From an uncultured Oscillospiraceae bacterium (GTDB taxonomy: Bacteria; Bacillota; Clostridia; Oscillospirales; Oscillospiraceae): DNA of 49,301 nucleotides. Position numbers and translations under genes: made by a program. The stretch lies in NCBI GenBank assembly GCA_934589065.1, contig CAKTNN010000014.1, positions 1 through 49,301 of the forward strand, written 5' to 3'. Under the pieces are notes generated by a model. It had not been told where the DNA came from. It searched no databases and saw only the letters and a program-made list of their open reading frames with translations. Of the stretch, positions 42,233 to 49,224 are shown piece by piece (the stretch's first letter is position 1; the number at the start of each line of letters is the position of its first letter).

Positions 42233-43033
42233 ATGCTGGAAGAAATTCTCTCCGCCCTCCCCCAGGATTACCCCTGGCGGGATCAGGTGCAGTATTTTGA
42301 TACCATTGATTCCACCAATAGCTATTTAAAGCGGATGGCTGCCCAGGGGGCTCCCCAGGGCGCCGCCGCCGTGGCAGACTGCCAGACCCTGGGCCGGGGC
42401 CGGATGGGCCGAAGCTTTCAGTCCCCCAGCGGCAGCGGCATTTATCTGAGCATTCTCCTGCGCCCCGGCTGCTCTCCCCGGAAGGTAATGCACCTGACCT
42501 GCGCCGCCGCAGAGGCAATGTGCGATGCCGTAGAAAAGGCCGCCGCCATTCGCCCCGGCATTAAATGGACGAACGATCTGGTGCTGAAGGGCAGAAAAAT
42601 AGCCGGAATCCTCACGGAAACCGGGCTGAACGCCCAGGGGGAGCTGGACTGGGCCATTATTGGCGTGGGCATCAATTGCAGCCAGAAGGAAACGGATTTT
42701 CCCGCGGAAATCCGCTCCACCGCCGGTTCTCTTGCCATGGCCCTGGGCCGCCCCATCTCCCGGCCCACCCTGGCAGCGAAAATGCTTGCCGCCTTTGCCC
42801 GGATGGACGAGGCGCTCTTCACCGGAAAAGAAGCCATGCTTACCAAATATAAAACGGACTGCATCACCCTGGGACAGGAAATCTCCCTGGTTCGGGGAGA
42901 GGAAATCCGTCACGGCACCGCCCTGGATATTGGCCCCGAGGGGGATCTCATCGTCCGGTTTTCCGATACCGGAGAAGTAAAGCCCGTGGTCTCCGGCGAA
43001 GTCAGCGTCCGGGGACTGTATGGGTATGTATAA
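42233..43033 (+). CDS. birA: Biotin-[acetyl-CoA-carboxylase] ligase, monofunctional
   Basis: A 266-residue ligase that makes biotinyl-AMP and loads biotin onto carboxylase carrier proteins. Motifs: DSTNSYLKRMA, GRGRMGRSFQSP (adenylate-binding loop), KWTNDLVLKGRKIAGILTE, GVGINC. The DNA-binding helix-turn-helix of bifunctional BirA is absent, so it should not act as a repressor. The ATG follows the previous stop by 1 nt. Confidence 0.95.
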   Translation: MLEEILSALPQDYPWRDQVQYFDTIDSTNSYLKRMAAQGAPQGAAAVADCQTLGRGRMGRSFQSPSGSGIYLSILLRPGCSPRKVMHLTCAAAEAMCDAVEKAAAIRPGIKWTNDLVLKGRKIAGILTETGLNAQGELDWAIIGVGINCSQKETDFPAEIRSTAGSLAMALGRPISRPTLAAKMLAAFARMDEALFTGKEAMLTKYKTDCITLGQEISLVRGEEIRHGTALDIGPEGDLIVRFSDTGEVKPVVSGEVSVRGLYGYV

Positions 43034-43040
43034 ATAGGAA

Positions 43041-43087
43041 AAGTGTCATTGCGAACCGGCATCCGGTTTGCAATGACACTCTTTTTT
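43041..43087 (+). terminator. Terminator of the birA operon built from the palindromic repeat
   Basis: An 18-bp stem with one G-U pair (43042-43059 with 43063-43080, 3-nt loop) followed by CTTTTTT. The stem core (GTCATTGCGAACCGG) is the same arm as in the intergenic repeats of the window. Confidence 0.9.
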
Positions 43088-43088
43088 C

Positions 43089-43323
43089 GTCATTCCGAGG
43101 CAGTGCGCACTACTCGCGCTAAGAGCCGCCTACGGCGGTTGCGCTCTGCACAGCGCTGCGGCGCTAGACAGCCGCGGGAATCTTCTTTTTGCACCAGCTG
43201 CCCCAGTTGTCCGGGAGAAGATTGCCACACCAGTGCTGCGGCACTGGTTCGCAATGACGTGGGGGTATACGCAGCTGGTTTGCAATGACGCGGGGCATAT
43301 ACGGCGGTAAGGTGCAATGACGA
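43089..43323. repeat. Palindromic repeat, reversed arm order
   Basis: Starts GTCATTCCGAGGCAGTGCGCAC, contains internal hairpins (GCCGCCTACGGCGG; CAGCGCTGCGGCGCT), then GGGAATCTTC, and ends with the hairpin GATTGCCACACCAGTGC...GCACTGGTTCGCAATGAC (43220-43259). Two degenerate CAATGACG copies follow. This is the two-armed element of 25961-26088 read in the other orientation, and it fills the gap between birA and the BY-kinase-like gene. Confidence 0.7.
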
Positions 43324-43335
43324 AAAGCAGATAGG

Positions 43336-43362
43336 AAAAGGCTCCGTTTGCACAAGGGAGCC
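43336..43362 (-). terminator. Terminator of the Wzz/BY-kinase-like pair
   Basis: Stem GGCTCC/GGAGCC (43340-43345 with 43357-43362, 11-nt loop) with TTTT on the minus strand. It is about 45 nt beyond the BY-kinase-like stop. Confidence 0.65.
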
Positions 43363-43406
43363 ACAGTGCCATTCAGCCTAATTTAGCCGATCATTTCCGA
43401 GAGCTT

Positions 43407-44030
43407 TTAGCCGTTCAGCACCGCGCCGAGGATGGGGGCTTTTACAGCCTCCAGCTTTGCTTTGCATTCCCTTGCCGCGTGGAGCTTGGTCTTTTCCGTA
43501 GACAGCACCATCACCGAGCCATCCACAATCCGTCCCAAAACCACGGCATCGGTGTACTCTTCCACATTGGGCGCATACACAATTACATAGTCAAATTTGT
43601 CCCGAAGGGTGCGCAGAGCCTCCGTGGCCTTTTTCCCGGAGAAGCGCTCACCGGGGTCGCTGCAGAGCTTTCCGCAGGGCAAAAGAGCCAACTGGGAATC
43701 GCCGCCGGAAACCAGCACCTCTTCCAGCGTCTTCCGTCCCTCCAGCCAATCGGAAAGGCCGGGCTTTTCTCCTTCTGCCGCCAGGGCAGTCAGCGCGCCG
43801 GTACGCAAATCGCCATCCACCAACAGCACCCGGCGCTCCGGACAGGCCATGGTAGATGCCAGGTTTGCCGCAAACCGGGGGCTCTTTTCATCCTTCTGGG
43901 GGCTGACCAAAAGAATCATCCGGCAGTCTTTATCCTCCGCCGCAAACACCAGATTGGTGCGCAGAGCCTTAAAACCCTCTGCCCCGGGGGTCTGGGTTTC
44001 CTTATTCATCTGAAAAGCCGCATTAGCCAT
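43407..44030 (-). CDS. CpsD/YwqD-like BY-kinase homologue with degenerate Walker motifs
   Basis: A 207-residue P-loop protein of the bacterial tyrosine kinase family, which normally controls polysaccharide export with its Wzz-like partner. EGFKALRTNLVFA and the Walker A' segment LLVDGDLRTG are kept. The Walker A site reads SPQKDEKSP instead of a PGEGKS-type loop, and Walker B reads DYVIVYAP where the usual second Asp is Tyr. The C-terminal Tyr cluster is missing (ends GAVLNG). It probably does not bind or hydrolyse ATP normally and may be a structural partner. It overlaps the Wzz-like gene by 8 nt. Confidence 0.8.
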   Translation of the reverse strand: MANAAFQMNKETQTPGAEGFKALRTNLVFAAEDKDCRMILLVSPQKDEKSPRFAANLASTMACPERRVLLVDGDLRTGALTALAAEGEKPGLSDWLEGRKTLEEVLVSGGDSQLALLPCGKLCSDPGERFSGKKATEALRTLRDKFDYVIVYAPNVEEYTDAVVLGRIVDGSVMVLSTEKTKLHAARECKAKLEAVKAPILGAVLNG

Positions 44031-44784
44031 TGCCTTTTTTCTCCTTTCCGGTGGGAACCGTTCCCAGAAGCATTATTCCCAGATGCTTCTGCACATCCAT
44101 TTCCGTGCGGACTCTGGGCACCAGCAGGTAGTCCAGCACCACATAAGCAGCCGCAAGGACAAAGCCGATAAAGGCAAGCAGGACAATCTTCTTGTTTCCG
44201 CCCTGGGCAACCGACTCTGTGGGCTTCTGGGCCGCAGAGATCACCTCAATGCTCCCGTCCCCGATCGCAGGTCTCAGGGCGTCCTGCGCTTCGCTTGCCA
44301 GCTCGTTGCAGATATCCTGTGCAAGCTCGGGCTGTGCTGTCTCTGCAGTAATGGAAACCAAATTGGTATCCTTCACATAGTCCACGGAAACGGCTCCTTT
44401 CACCAGGGAAATGTCTGCGCCACACCGGTCAGCCACATTCCGCAGCACCTGGTCACTGGTAAGCACCGTCTGGCATACCGTGCCCAGCTTGCTAAACTGA
44501 CTTGCCCAGTCCGACAGCGTGCCCACCACCGTGTCCTTCTGAACCTGAATGTCAGCGCCGACTGTCTGGCTGTCGCCGGTAACATTTGTAACGCTGCTGA
44601 ACCGGGACTGAACCCCCACGGAAATCAGCGCCGATGCGCTGTACCGGGTTTCAGACCGGTTTGCCACGCTCAGCCCCGCTCCCACTGCGCCAAATAGCAC
44701 CGTACACAGCACCAGCAGCTTCCAGCGCTTGAAAACGGCCCTGCACAGATCGATCAAATCCACTTCGTATACCTGATTGTTCAT
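44023..44784 (-). CDS. Wzz/YveK-like polysaccharide co-polymerase
   Basis: A 253-residue membrane protein with two helices (about 25-45 and 205-225) bracketing an extracytoplasmic domain, the chain-length determinant layout of Gram-positive CpsC/YveK. The N-terminal VDLIDLCRAVFKRWKLL is family-typical; ALISV and DYVKDTNLVSITAE lie in the outer domain. ATG 44784 has AAAGGA 9 nt upstream. No glycosyltransferases, flippase or polymerase lie nearby, so the polysaccharide genes, if any, are elsewhere. Confidence 0.85.
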   Translation of the reverse strand: MNNQVYEVDLIDLCRAVFKRWKLLVLCTVLFGAVGAGLSVANRSETRYSASALISVGVQSRFSSVTNVTGDSQTVGADIQVQKDTVVGTLSDWASQFSKLGTVCQTVLTSDQVLRNVADRCGADISLVKGAVSVDYVKDTNLVSITAETAQPELAQDICNELASEAQDALRPAIGDGSIEVISAAQKPTESVAQGGNKKIVLLAFIGFVLAAAYVVLDYLLVPRVRTEMDVQKHLGIMLLGTVPTGKEKKGNG

Positions 44785-44864
44785 ATTTCTATGTCCTTTC
44801 CAAAACATTCGCCGCATCCGGTTTCGTTTTTCCGCCCCATGCAGCGCACATCCGCATGGAGTCA

Positions 44865-44893
44865 ATTATATAAAGTGCGCTTAAAAATGTCAA
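44865..44893 (-). promoter_or_regulatory. Perfect consensus promoter of the Wzz/BY-kinase-like pair
   Basis: TTGACA (44888-44893), 17-bp spacer, TATAAT (44865-44870), about 80 bp before the Wzz-like start. It is divergent from the foldase promoter. Confidence 0.9.
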
Positions 44894-44997
44894 TCTTTCT
44901 TTTATCTGTCCCATTCCTGGGAAGAGCAGGAGCTGCAGCCCGAAAACAGGCACATTGTGACCAATTGATAAATTTTTTGTTTTTCCCGGTTTTCCCC

Positions 44998-45026
44998 TTG
45001 AAACTCCCGACGTATTCCGTTATAAT
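44998..45026 (+). promoter_or_regulatory. Promoter of the PrsA-like foldase gene
   Basis: TTGAAA (44998-45003), 17-bp spacer, TATAAT (45021-45026). Confidence 0.85.
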
Positions 45027-45115
45027 AGGCTGGTCTATCTGTAAATATGCGACTTTGTTTCCTTTTTGGAACGCCGCGCATATCTGCACATAAAAAACGA
45101 GAGGAAATGATACCA

Positions 45116-46723
45116 ATGAGTGCATCCAGCAAGAAGAAGCTTCGTGCTGAAGAAAACGCTGCCAAGCTGACCGAGAAGCAGCTTGCCCAGAACAAAGAGG
45201 ACAAAAAGACTCACCTGTATACCATCGCCTTTGCCGTGGTTCTGGTGGCTCTGGTTGTCATTGCCGCTTTTGTGGGCATTGACCGTGCCATTGCAAACAG
45301 CGGCTCCCGGGAACGGAAGACCGTTGCCGTGACCATGGGGGATACCACCCTGAACAACGAAGAGCTGGGCTACTACTTTATTGACACCGTCAATAATTTC
45401 TACTCCCAGAACGGCTCTTACCTTTCTCTGTTCGGCCTGGACACCGGCAAGGCCCTGAACCAGCAGGTTTACAATGAGGAAACCGGTGAGACCTGGGCCG
45501 ACTACTTTATGAATTCCGCTGCCGAGAGCGCCAAGGCCGTCTATGCCCTGAACAAAGAGGCACAGGCCCAGGGCTACACCGCTCCCCAGGAAGTGGAAGA
45601 TCAGATTGCCAACGCCGAATCCAACACCGGCATCTATGCCAAACTTTACGGCTACTCCAAGGCGGAGGATTACCTGAAGGCCATGTATGGCAAGGGCGCA
45701 TCCATGGAGGGCTACAAGCAGTACCTGCGCAACAACCTGACTGCCAGCAGCTTCCAGGATAGCTACCAGAACTCCCTGACCTTCACTGCCGACGAGATTC
45801 AGGCCAAGGACGCCGAGAACCCCGCCTACTACAATTCCTACTCCTACAATCAGTACTACCTGAGCACCAGCCGCTACCTGGATGACGATGCCACCAACGA
45901 GGAAAAGGCCGCCGCTGCCGAGGCAGACGCCAAGGCCATCACCGGTGACGACATCCAGAGCGTTGCCGATATGGACGCCGCCATTGCCGCCCTGGATATC
46001 AACGCCGATTCCACCGCTGCCAGCACCTCCATGGAGGATACCCGCTACAATGCCGTGAACTCCGTGATCGCCAAGTGGATCAGCGACAGCAGCCGCAAGG
46101 AAGGCGACAAGGTTTACCTGCCCAGTATGTCCTCCAGCACCGATGACGACGGCAACGAAACCACCACCGTAGCCGGTTACTACGCCGTATACTTCCTGGG
46201 TTCCACCGACAACCGGTTCCCCCTGGTGAATGTCCGCCATATCCTGGCAGGCTTTGAGGGCGGCACCACCGACAGCAACGGCAACACCACCTACACCGAC
46301 GAGGAGAAGGCTGCCGCCAAGCAGACCGCCGAGGATCTGCTGAACCAGTGGAAGCAGGGCGAGGCAACGGAAGACAGCTTCGCCGCTCTGGCAACCGAAA
46401 ACACCACCGATACCGGCTCTCAGGACAACGGCGGCCTGTATGAGAACGTCTATCCCGGTCAGATGGTCAGCGCCTTCAACAACTGGTGCTTCGACGAAAG
46501 CCGCAAGCCCGGGGATACCGGCATTGTGGAAACCAGCTATGGCTACCATGTGATGTATTTCGTGGGTCAGTCCGAGGAGACTTATCGGGAATACCTGATT
46601 GAAAACGACCTGCGCAGCGAAGCCTACAGCTCCTGGTACAATACCCTCCTGGAGGGCGTGACCATGACCATGGGCGACACCCGCTATATCCGCACCGATC
46701 TGGTAATGAACACCCAGAGCTGA
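45116..46723 (+). CDS. PrsA/SurA-like peptidyl-prolyl isomerase foldase, membrane anchored
   Basis: A 535-residue protein with a Lys-rich cytosolic start, one membrane helix (about residues 35-58; TIAFAVVLVALVVIAAFVGI) and a large outside part. The N-terminal chaperone-like helices (about 75-235) precede a parvulin-type domain (NVRHILAGFEGG at about 375, GGLYENVYPGQM, YGYHVMYFVGQSEE). It probably assists folding of exported proteins. It is anchored by a helix instead of a lipoprotein Cys as in B. subtilis PrsA. ATG 45116 is best placed behind AGAGGAA; ATG 45107 is too close to it. A hairpin terminator follows. Confidence 0.87.
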   Translation: MSASSKKKLRAEENAAKLTEKQLAQNKEDKKTHLYTIAFAVVLVALVVIAAFVGIDRAIANSGSRERKTVAVTMGDTTLNNEELGYYFIDTVNNFYSQNGSYLSLFGLDTGKALNQQVYNEETGETWADYFMNSAAESAKAVYALNKEAQAQGYTAPQEVEDQIANAESNTGIYAKLYGYSKAEDYLKAMYGKGASMEGYKQYLRNNLTASSFQDSYQNSLTFTADEIQAKDAENPAYYNSYSYNQYYLSTSRYLDDDATNEEKAAAAEADAKAITGDDIQSVADMDAAIAALDINADSTAASTSMEDTRYNAVNSVIAKWISDSSRKEGDKVYLPSMSSSTDDDGNETTTVAGYYAVYFLGSTDNRFPLVNVRHILAGFEGGTTDSNGNTTYTDEEKAAAKQTAEDLLNQWKQGEATEDSFAALATENTTDTGSQDNGGLYENVYPGQMVSAFNNWCFDESRKPGDTGIVETSYGYHVMYFVGQSEETYREYLIENDLRSEAYSSWYNTLLEGVTMTMGDTRYIRTDLVMNTQS

Positions 46724-46743
46724 TGCCCCACCGTGTATAAAAG

Positions 46744-46782
46744 CACCTCCCAAGGAAACAATTTCCCTGGGAGGTGTTTTTT
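46744..46782 (+). terminator. Terminator that also contains the next gene's Shine-Dalgarno
   Basis: Stem CACCTCCCA/TGGGAGGTG (46744-46752 with 46768-46776) extended by five more pairs after a mismatch, then TTTTTT (46777-46782) directly before the ATG at 46783. The 3' arm GGGAGGTG is at ideal distance to be that gene's ribosome binding site. Confidence 0.85.
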
Positions 46783-47136
46783 ATGAAAAAGAACGTTCTT
46801 TGGCTTCTTGCCGGGGCGGCAGCGGGGAGCGTTTCCGGGCTCTTTGGCGCCGGGGGCGGAATGGTGCTGGTGCCCCTGCTGGGGAAAATTCCGGAGCAGA
46901 AGGAAGAGGCCGTCTTTCCCGCCAGCGTTGCCATCATTCTGCCAATCTGCCTGGTGAGCATTCTCATCGGTCTGTTTACCCGTGCCCTTTCCCTCAGCCT
47001 TGCCCTTCCCTATCTTCCCGGCAGCGCCCTGGGCGGGGCGCTGGCAGGACTTTGGGGGCAAAAAATCCCGGTAAAATGGCTTCACCGGGGATTGGGGCTT
47101 TTGATTCTCTGGGGAGGGATCCGCTATTTATGCTAG
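46783..47136 (+). CDS. Half-size TauE/SafE (TSUP) membrane protein, N-terminal half
   Basis: A 117-residue protein with about four helices and the TSUP motif SGLFGAGGGMVLVPLLG. A full TauE/SafE exporter (about 240-270 residues, sulfite/organosulfonate or related anions) has two such repeats; this is one. ATG 46783 directly follows the T-run of a terminator whose hairpin holds GGGAGGTG. The end overlaps the next gene by 7 nt in a different frame. Confidence 0.8.
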   Translation: MKKNVLWLLAGAAAGSVSGLFGAGGGMVLVPLLGKIPEQKEEAVFPASVAIILPICLVSILIGLFTRALSLSLALPYLPGSALGGALAGLWGQKIPVKWLHRGLGLLILWGGIRYLC

Positions 47137-47498
47137 AATCCTTCCCCGTTACTCTGGTGCTCAGCACGGCTCTGGGCTTTCTCTCCGGCTTGGGCATTGG
47201 GGGCGGAAGCCTGCTGATTCTGTGGCTTACCCTGCTTTGGGGCTGGGATGCAGGCAGTGCCGCCTGGGTAAACCTGGTGTTCTTTCTTCCCTCTGCTCTG
47301 GCCTCCACCTGCCTGCGCCGGAAGCGGGGCGTGGGCCCCGGAAAGGAAATTCTCCCGGCAATTCTGTCCGGCTGTGTGTGCGCGCTTTTCTTTTCTCTTC
47401 TGCGGTTGCACATAGACACCCGGATTTTAAAAAAGCTTTTTGGCCTGCTCTTGCTGGCAACCGGAGCAAAAGAAGTGCTGTGGAAGAAAAAGCCGTAG
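47130..47498 (+). CDS. Half-size TauE/SafE (TSUP) membrane protein, C-terminal half
   Basis: A 122-residue protein with about four helices and the second TSUP motif SGLGIGGGSLLILWL. ATG 47130 has GGGGAGGG about 11 nt upstream, inside the first half-gene. Both halves have their own ribosome binding site and complete ends, so they look like a genuine two-gene transporter and not a frameshift. The substrate is unknown. Confidence 0.8.
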   Translation: MLESFPVTLVLSTALGFLSGLGIGGGSLLILWLTLLWGWDAGSAAWVNLVFFLPSALASTCLRRKRGVGPGKEILPAILSGCVCALFFSLLRLHIDTRILKKLFGLLLLATGAKEVLWKKKP

Positions 47499-47506
47499 TT
47501 CAGCGC

Positions 47507-47923
47507 TTACCCTTTCTTCCGATAGGCCAGATACCCTTCCAGAATCAGGGAGGCAGCCACGGCATCTACGGTATTCTTCCGTTTCTGCCCATGGTAATTG
47601 TGGGCCGAGAGGATATTGTGGGCCTCCACCGTGGTGCGGCGCTCATCCCACATGGCAACGGGCAGCCCGGCTGCCAGCTTTAATTCCTCGGCAAAGCTGC
47701 GGCAGAGCTCCGCCCGGGGCCCTTCCGTGCCGTCCATATTCTTGGGAAGGCCCACCACAATCTCCCCTACCTGGTTTTCCCGGGCCAGGCGAACCAGATC
47801 TGCAATGGCCTTTTCCCGATTCCGGCTGGGCACTACGCAGGTTGTGCCCACGATGGAGCACAGCAAATCGGAAATGGCGACCCCCGTCCGGGCGTCCCCA
47901 TAATCTATTCCCATAATCTTCAT
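47507..47923 (-). CDS. ruvX: RuvX/YqgF putative Holliday junction resolvase-like nuclease
   Basis: A 138-residue RNase H-fold protein. The first acidic strand is MGIDYGDARTGVA; later GLPKNMDGTEG, WDERRTT and the C-terminal VDAVAASLIL supply the other active-site residues. Family members process pre-16S rRNA 5' ends or Holliday junctions. AAGGAGA precedes ATG 47923. It is convergent with the TSUP pair (8 nt gap, no hairpin visible). Confidence 0.95.
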   Translation of the reverse strand: MKIMGIDYGDARTGVAISDLLCSIVGTTCVVPSRNREKAIADLVRLARENQVGEIVVGLPKNMDGTEGPRAELCRSFAEELKLAAGLPVAMWDERRTTVEAHNILSAHNYHGQKRKNTVDAVAASLILEGYLAYRKKG

Positions 47924-48017
47924 AAGCTTCTCCTTTTTCGTTTTTTATATTGTAATGGAAATGGGGAGAAATAGCAAGAAAAAGGTTGGGAAATCCCAGA
48001 AAAAGTGAAAATGATTG

Positions 48018-48046
48018 TTGACATTTTCCAAGGGGTATGCTAGAAT
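48018..48046 (+). promoter_or_regulatory. Promoter of rpmG-secE-nusG-rplK
   Basis: TTGACA (48018-48023), 17-bp spacer, TAGAAT (48041-48046). The leader (about 130 nt) contains a TGAAAAAGG/CCTTTTTCA inverted repeat without a following T-run. Confidence 0.85.
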
Positions 48047-48184
48047 GAATCTACCTGTGAAAAAGGGCTCTTTTTTTGTGCGCCTTTTTCAGCCCCGGAG
48101 CGATTTCTATGTAGTTTATCGCTTTCTAAATTTTTCTTTCTAGCCGGGTGCGATACAGGGAGGCAAATTTAAGGAGGTGCCGTT

Positions 48185-48334
48185 ATGCGCGTGAAAGTCA
48201 CTTTGAGATGCTCTGAGTGCAAGCAGAGAAACTACAACACCATGAAGAACAAGAAGAACGACCCCGACCGTCTCGAGATGAAGAAGTACTGCAGATTCTG
48301 CAGAAAGCACACCACTCACACGGAGACCAAGTAA
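48185..48334 (+). CDS. rpmG: 50S ribosomal protein L33
   Basis: A 49-residue zinc-binding ribosomal protein: [17 protein letters not shown] with the first Cxx[17 protein letters not shown] with the second. AAGGAGG lies 9 nt before ATG 48185. It opens the transcription-translation operon and is followed at 15 nt by secE. Confidence 0.96.
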   Translation: MRVKVTLRCSECKQRNYNTMKNKKNDPDRLEMKKYCRFCRKHTTHTETK

Positions 48335-48349
48335 GGAGGACGTCCCATC

Positions 48350-48580
48350 ATGGCAGAAGTCAAAAAGGAAAACTGGTTCAAGAGAACCTGGGGCAAGGTT
48401 GCCAAGTACTTCCGTGAGCTCAAGAGCGAACTGAAGAAGGTCGTCTGGCCCACTCCCCAGCAGGTGCTGAAGAATGCAGCCATCGTGGTTGTCTGCGTAA
48501 TCTGCGTGGGCGTTTTCATCTGGCTGTTTGACTTTGTTGCTCAGGTTGGCATTGACGCCCTCATCGGTGTCTTCCACTAA
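48350..48580 (+). CDS. secE: Preprotein translocase subunit SecE
   Basis: A 76-residue subunit of SecYEG. The amphipathic helix YFRELKSELKKVVWPTPQQV is the family hallmark, followed by one membrane helix (IVVVCVICVGVFIWLFDFV). AAGGAGG lies between the L33 stop and ATG 48350. Confidence 0.96.
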   Translation: MAEVKKENWFKRTWGKVAKYFRELKSELKKVVWPTPQQVLKNAAIVVVCVICVGVFIWLFDFVAQVGIDALIGVFH

Positions 48581-48591
48581 GGGTAGCAGTC

Positions 48592-49122
48592 ATGGCAGAA
48601 ACTGCAAAATGGTATGTAGTGCATACCTACTCCGGGTATGAAAATACTGTAAAGGCAACCATTGAAAAGACCGTGGAGAGCCGTAAATTGCAGGATCAAA
48701 TCCTCGCCGTGTCCATTCCTCTGGAAACCGTCACGGAAATTACGGAGTCCGGCGCAAGCAAGACTTACGACCGGAAGGTTTATCCCGGCTATGTGCTGGT
48801 TAAGATGCTTTACAGTGACGACACCTGGCACGTCATTCGGAATGTCCGCGGAGTCACCGGCTTCGTAGGTACTTCCAGCAATGATCCCACCCCCCTGACG
48901 GACGAAGAAGTTTACGCCATGGGTGTGGAAAAGAAGGAGATTATCGTCAATTATTCCGTGGGAGATACCGTGCGGATTATGGACGGCCCTCTGAGCTCCT
49001 TCACCGGCACGGTGGAATCCATCGATGTCGACAACAACTCGGTGAACGTGGTGGTTTCCATGTTCGGCCGGGAGACCACTGTCGAGTTTGAGCTCGACCA
49101 GGTAGAGGTCGTTTCCCAATAA
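48592..49122 (+). CDS. nusG: Transcription termination/antitermination factor NusG
   Basis: A 176-residue protein with an N-terminal NGN domain (KWYVVHTYSGYENTVKATIE; YPGYVLVKM; HVIRNVRGVTGFVG) and a C-terminal KOW domain (GDTVRIMDGPLSSFTGTVES). It couples RNA polymerase to Rho, NusA or ribosomes. It lies 11 nt after secE in the standard order. Confidence 0.97.
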   Translation: MAETAKWYVVHTYSGYENTVKATIEKTVESRKLQDQILAVSIPLETVTEITESGASKTYDRKVYPGYVLVKMLYSDDTWHVIRNVRGVTGFVGTSSNDPTPLTDEEVYAMGVEKKEIIVNYSVGDTVRIMDGPLSSFTGTVESIDVDNNSVNVVVSMFGRETTVEFELDQVEVVSQ

Positions 49123-49150
49123 GCGCATCGGATCGGCTTGCCGATCGGAA

Positions 49151-49203
49151 CGTGGGAGGGGGTACGCCCCCGAAAGGAATGCGCGAGGCGCATCATTACC
49201 ACA
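49151..49203 (+). promoter_or_regulatory. Probable L1-binding leader of the rplK-rplA operon
   Basis: In the gap between nusG and rplK, GTGGGAGG and TTACCACA can pair as a closing stem around two hairpins (GGGGGTACGCCCCC and ATGCGCGAGGCGCAT). This resembles the leader by which ribosomal protein L1 represses L11-L1 translation. The match is by memory of the motif, not a search. Confidence 0.5.
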
Positions 49204-49224
49204 TTTTATTCAGGAGGTGCTATT

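Noticed and set aside
45035..46753. A 572-codon minus-strand frame opposite the foldase
   Set aside because: Low-complexity Gly/Val-rich translation, antisense to a gene with a promoter, ribosome binding site and parvulin motifs.
46783..47498. A single TauE/SafE gene broken by a frameshift
   Set aside because: Both halves have their own ribosome binding site, start and stop and a short overlap, which fits two real genes better.
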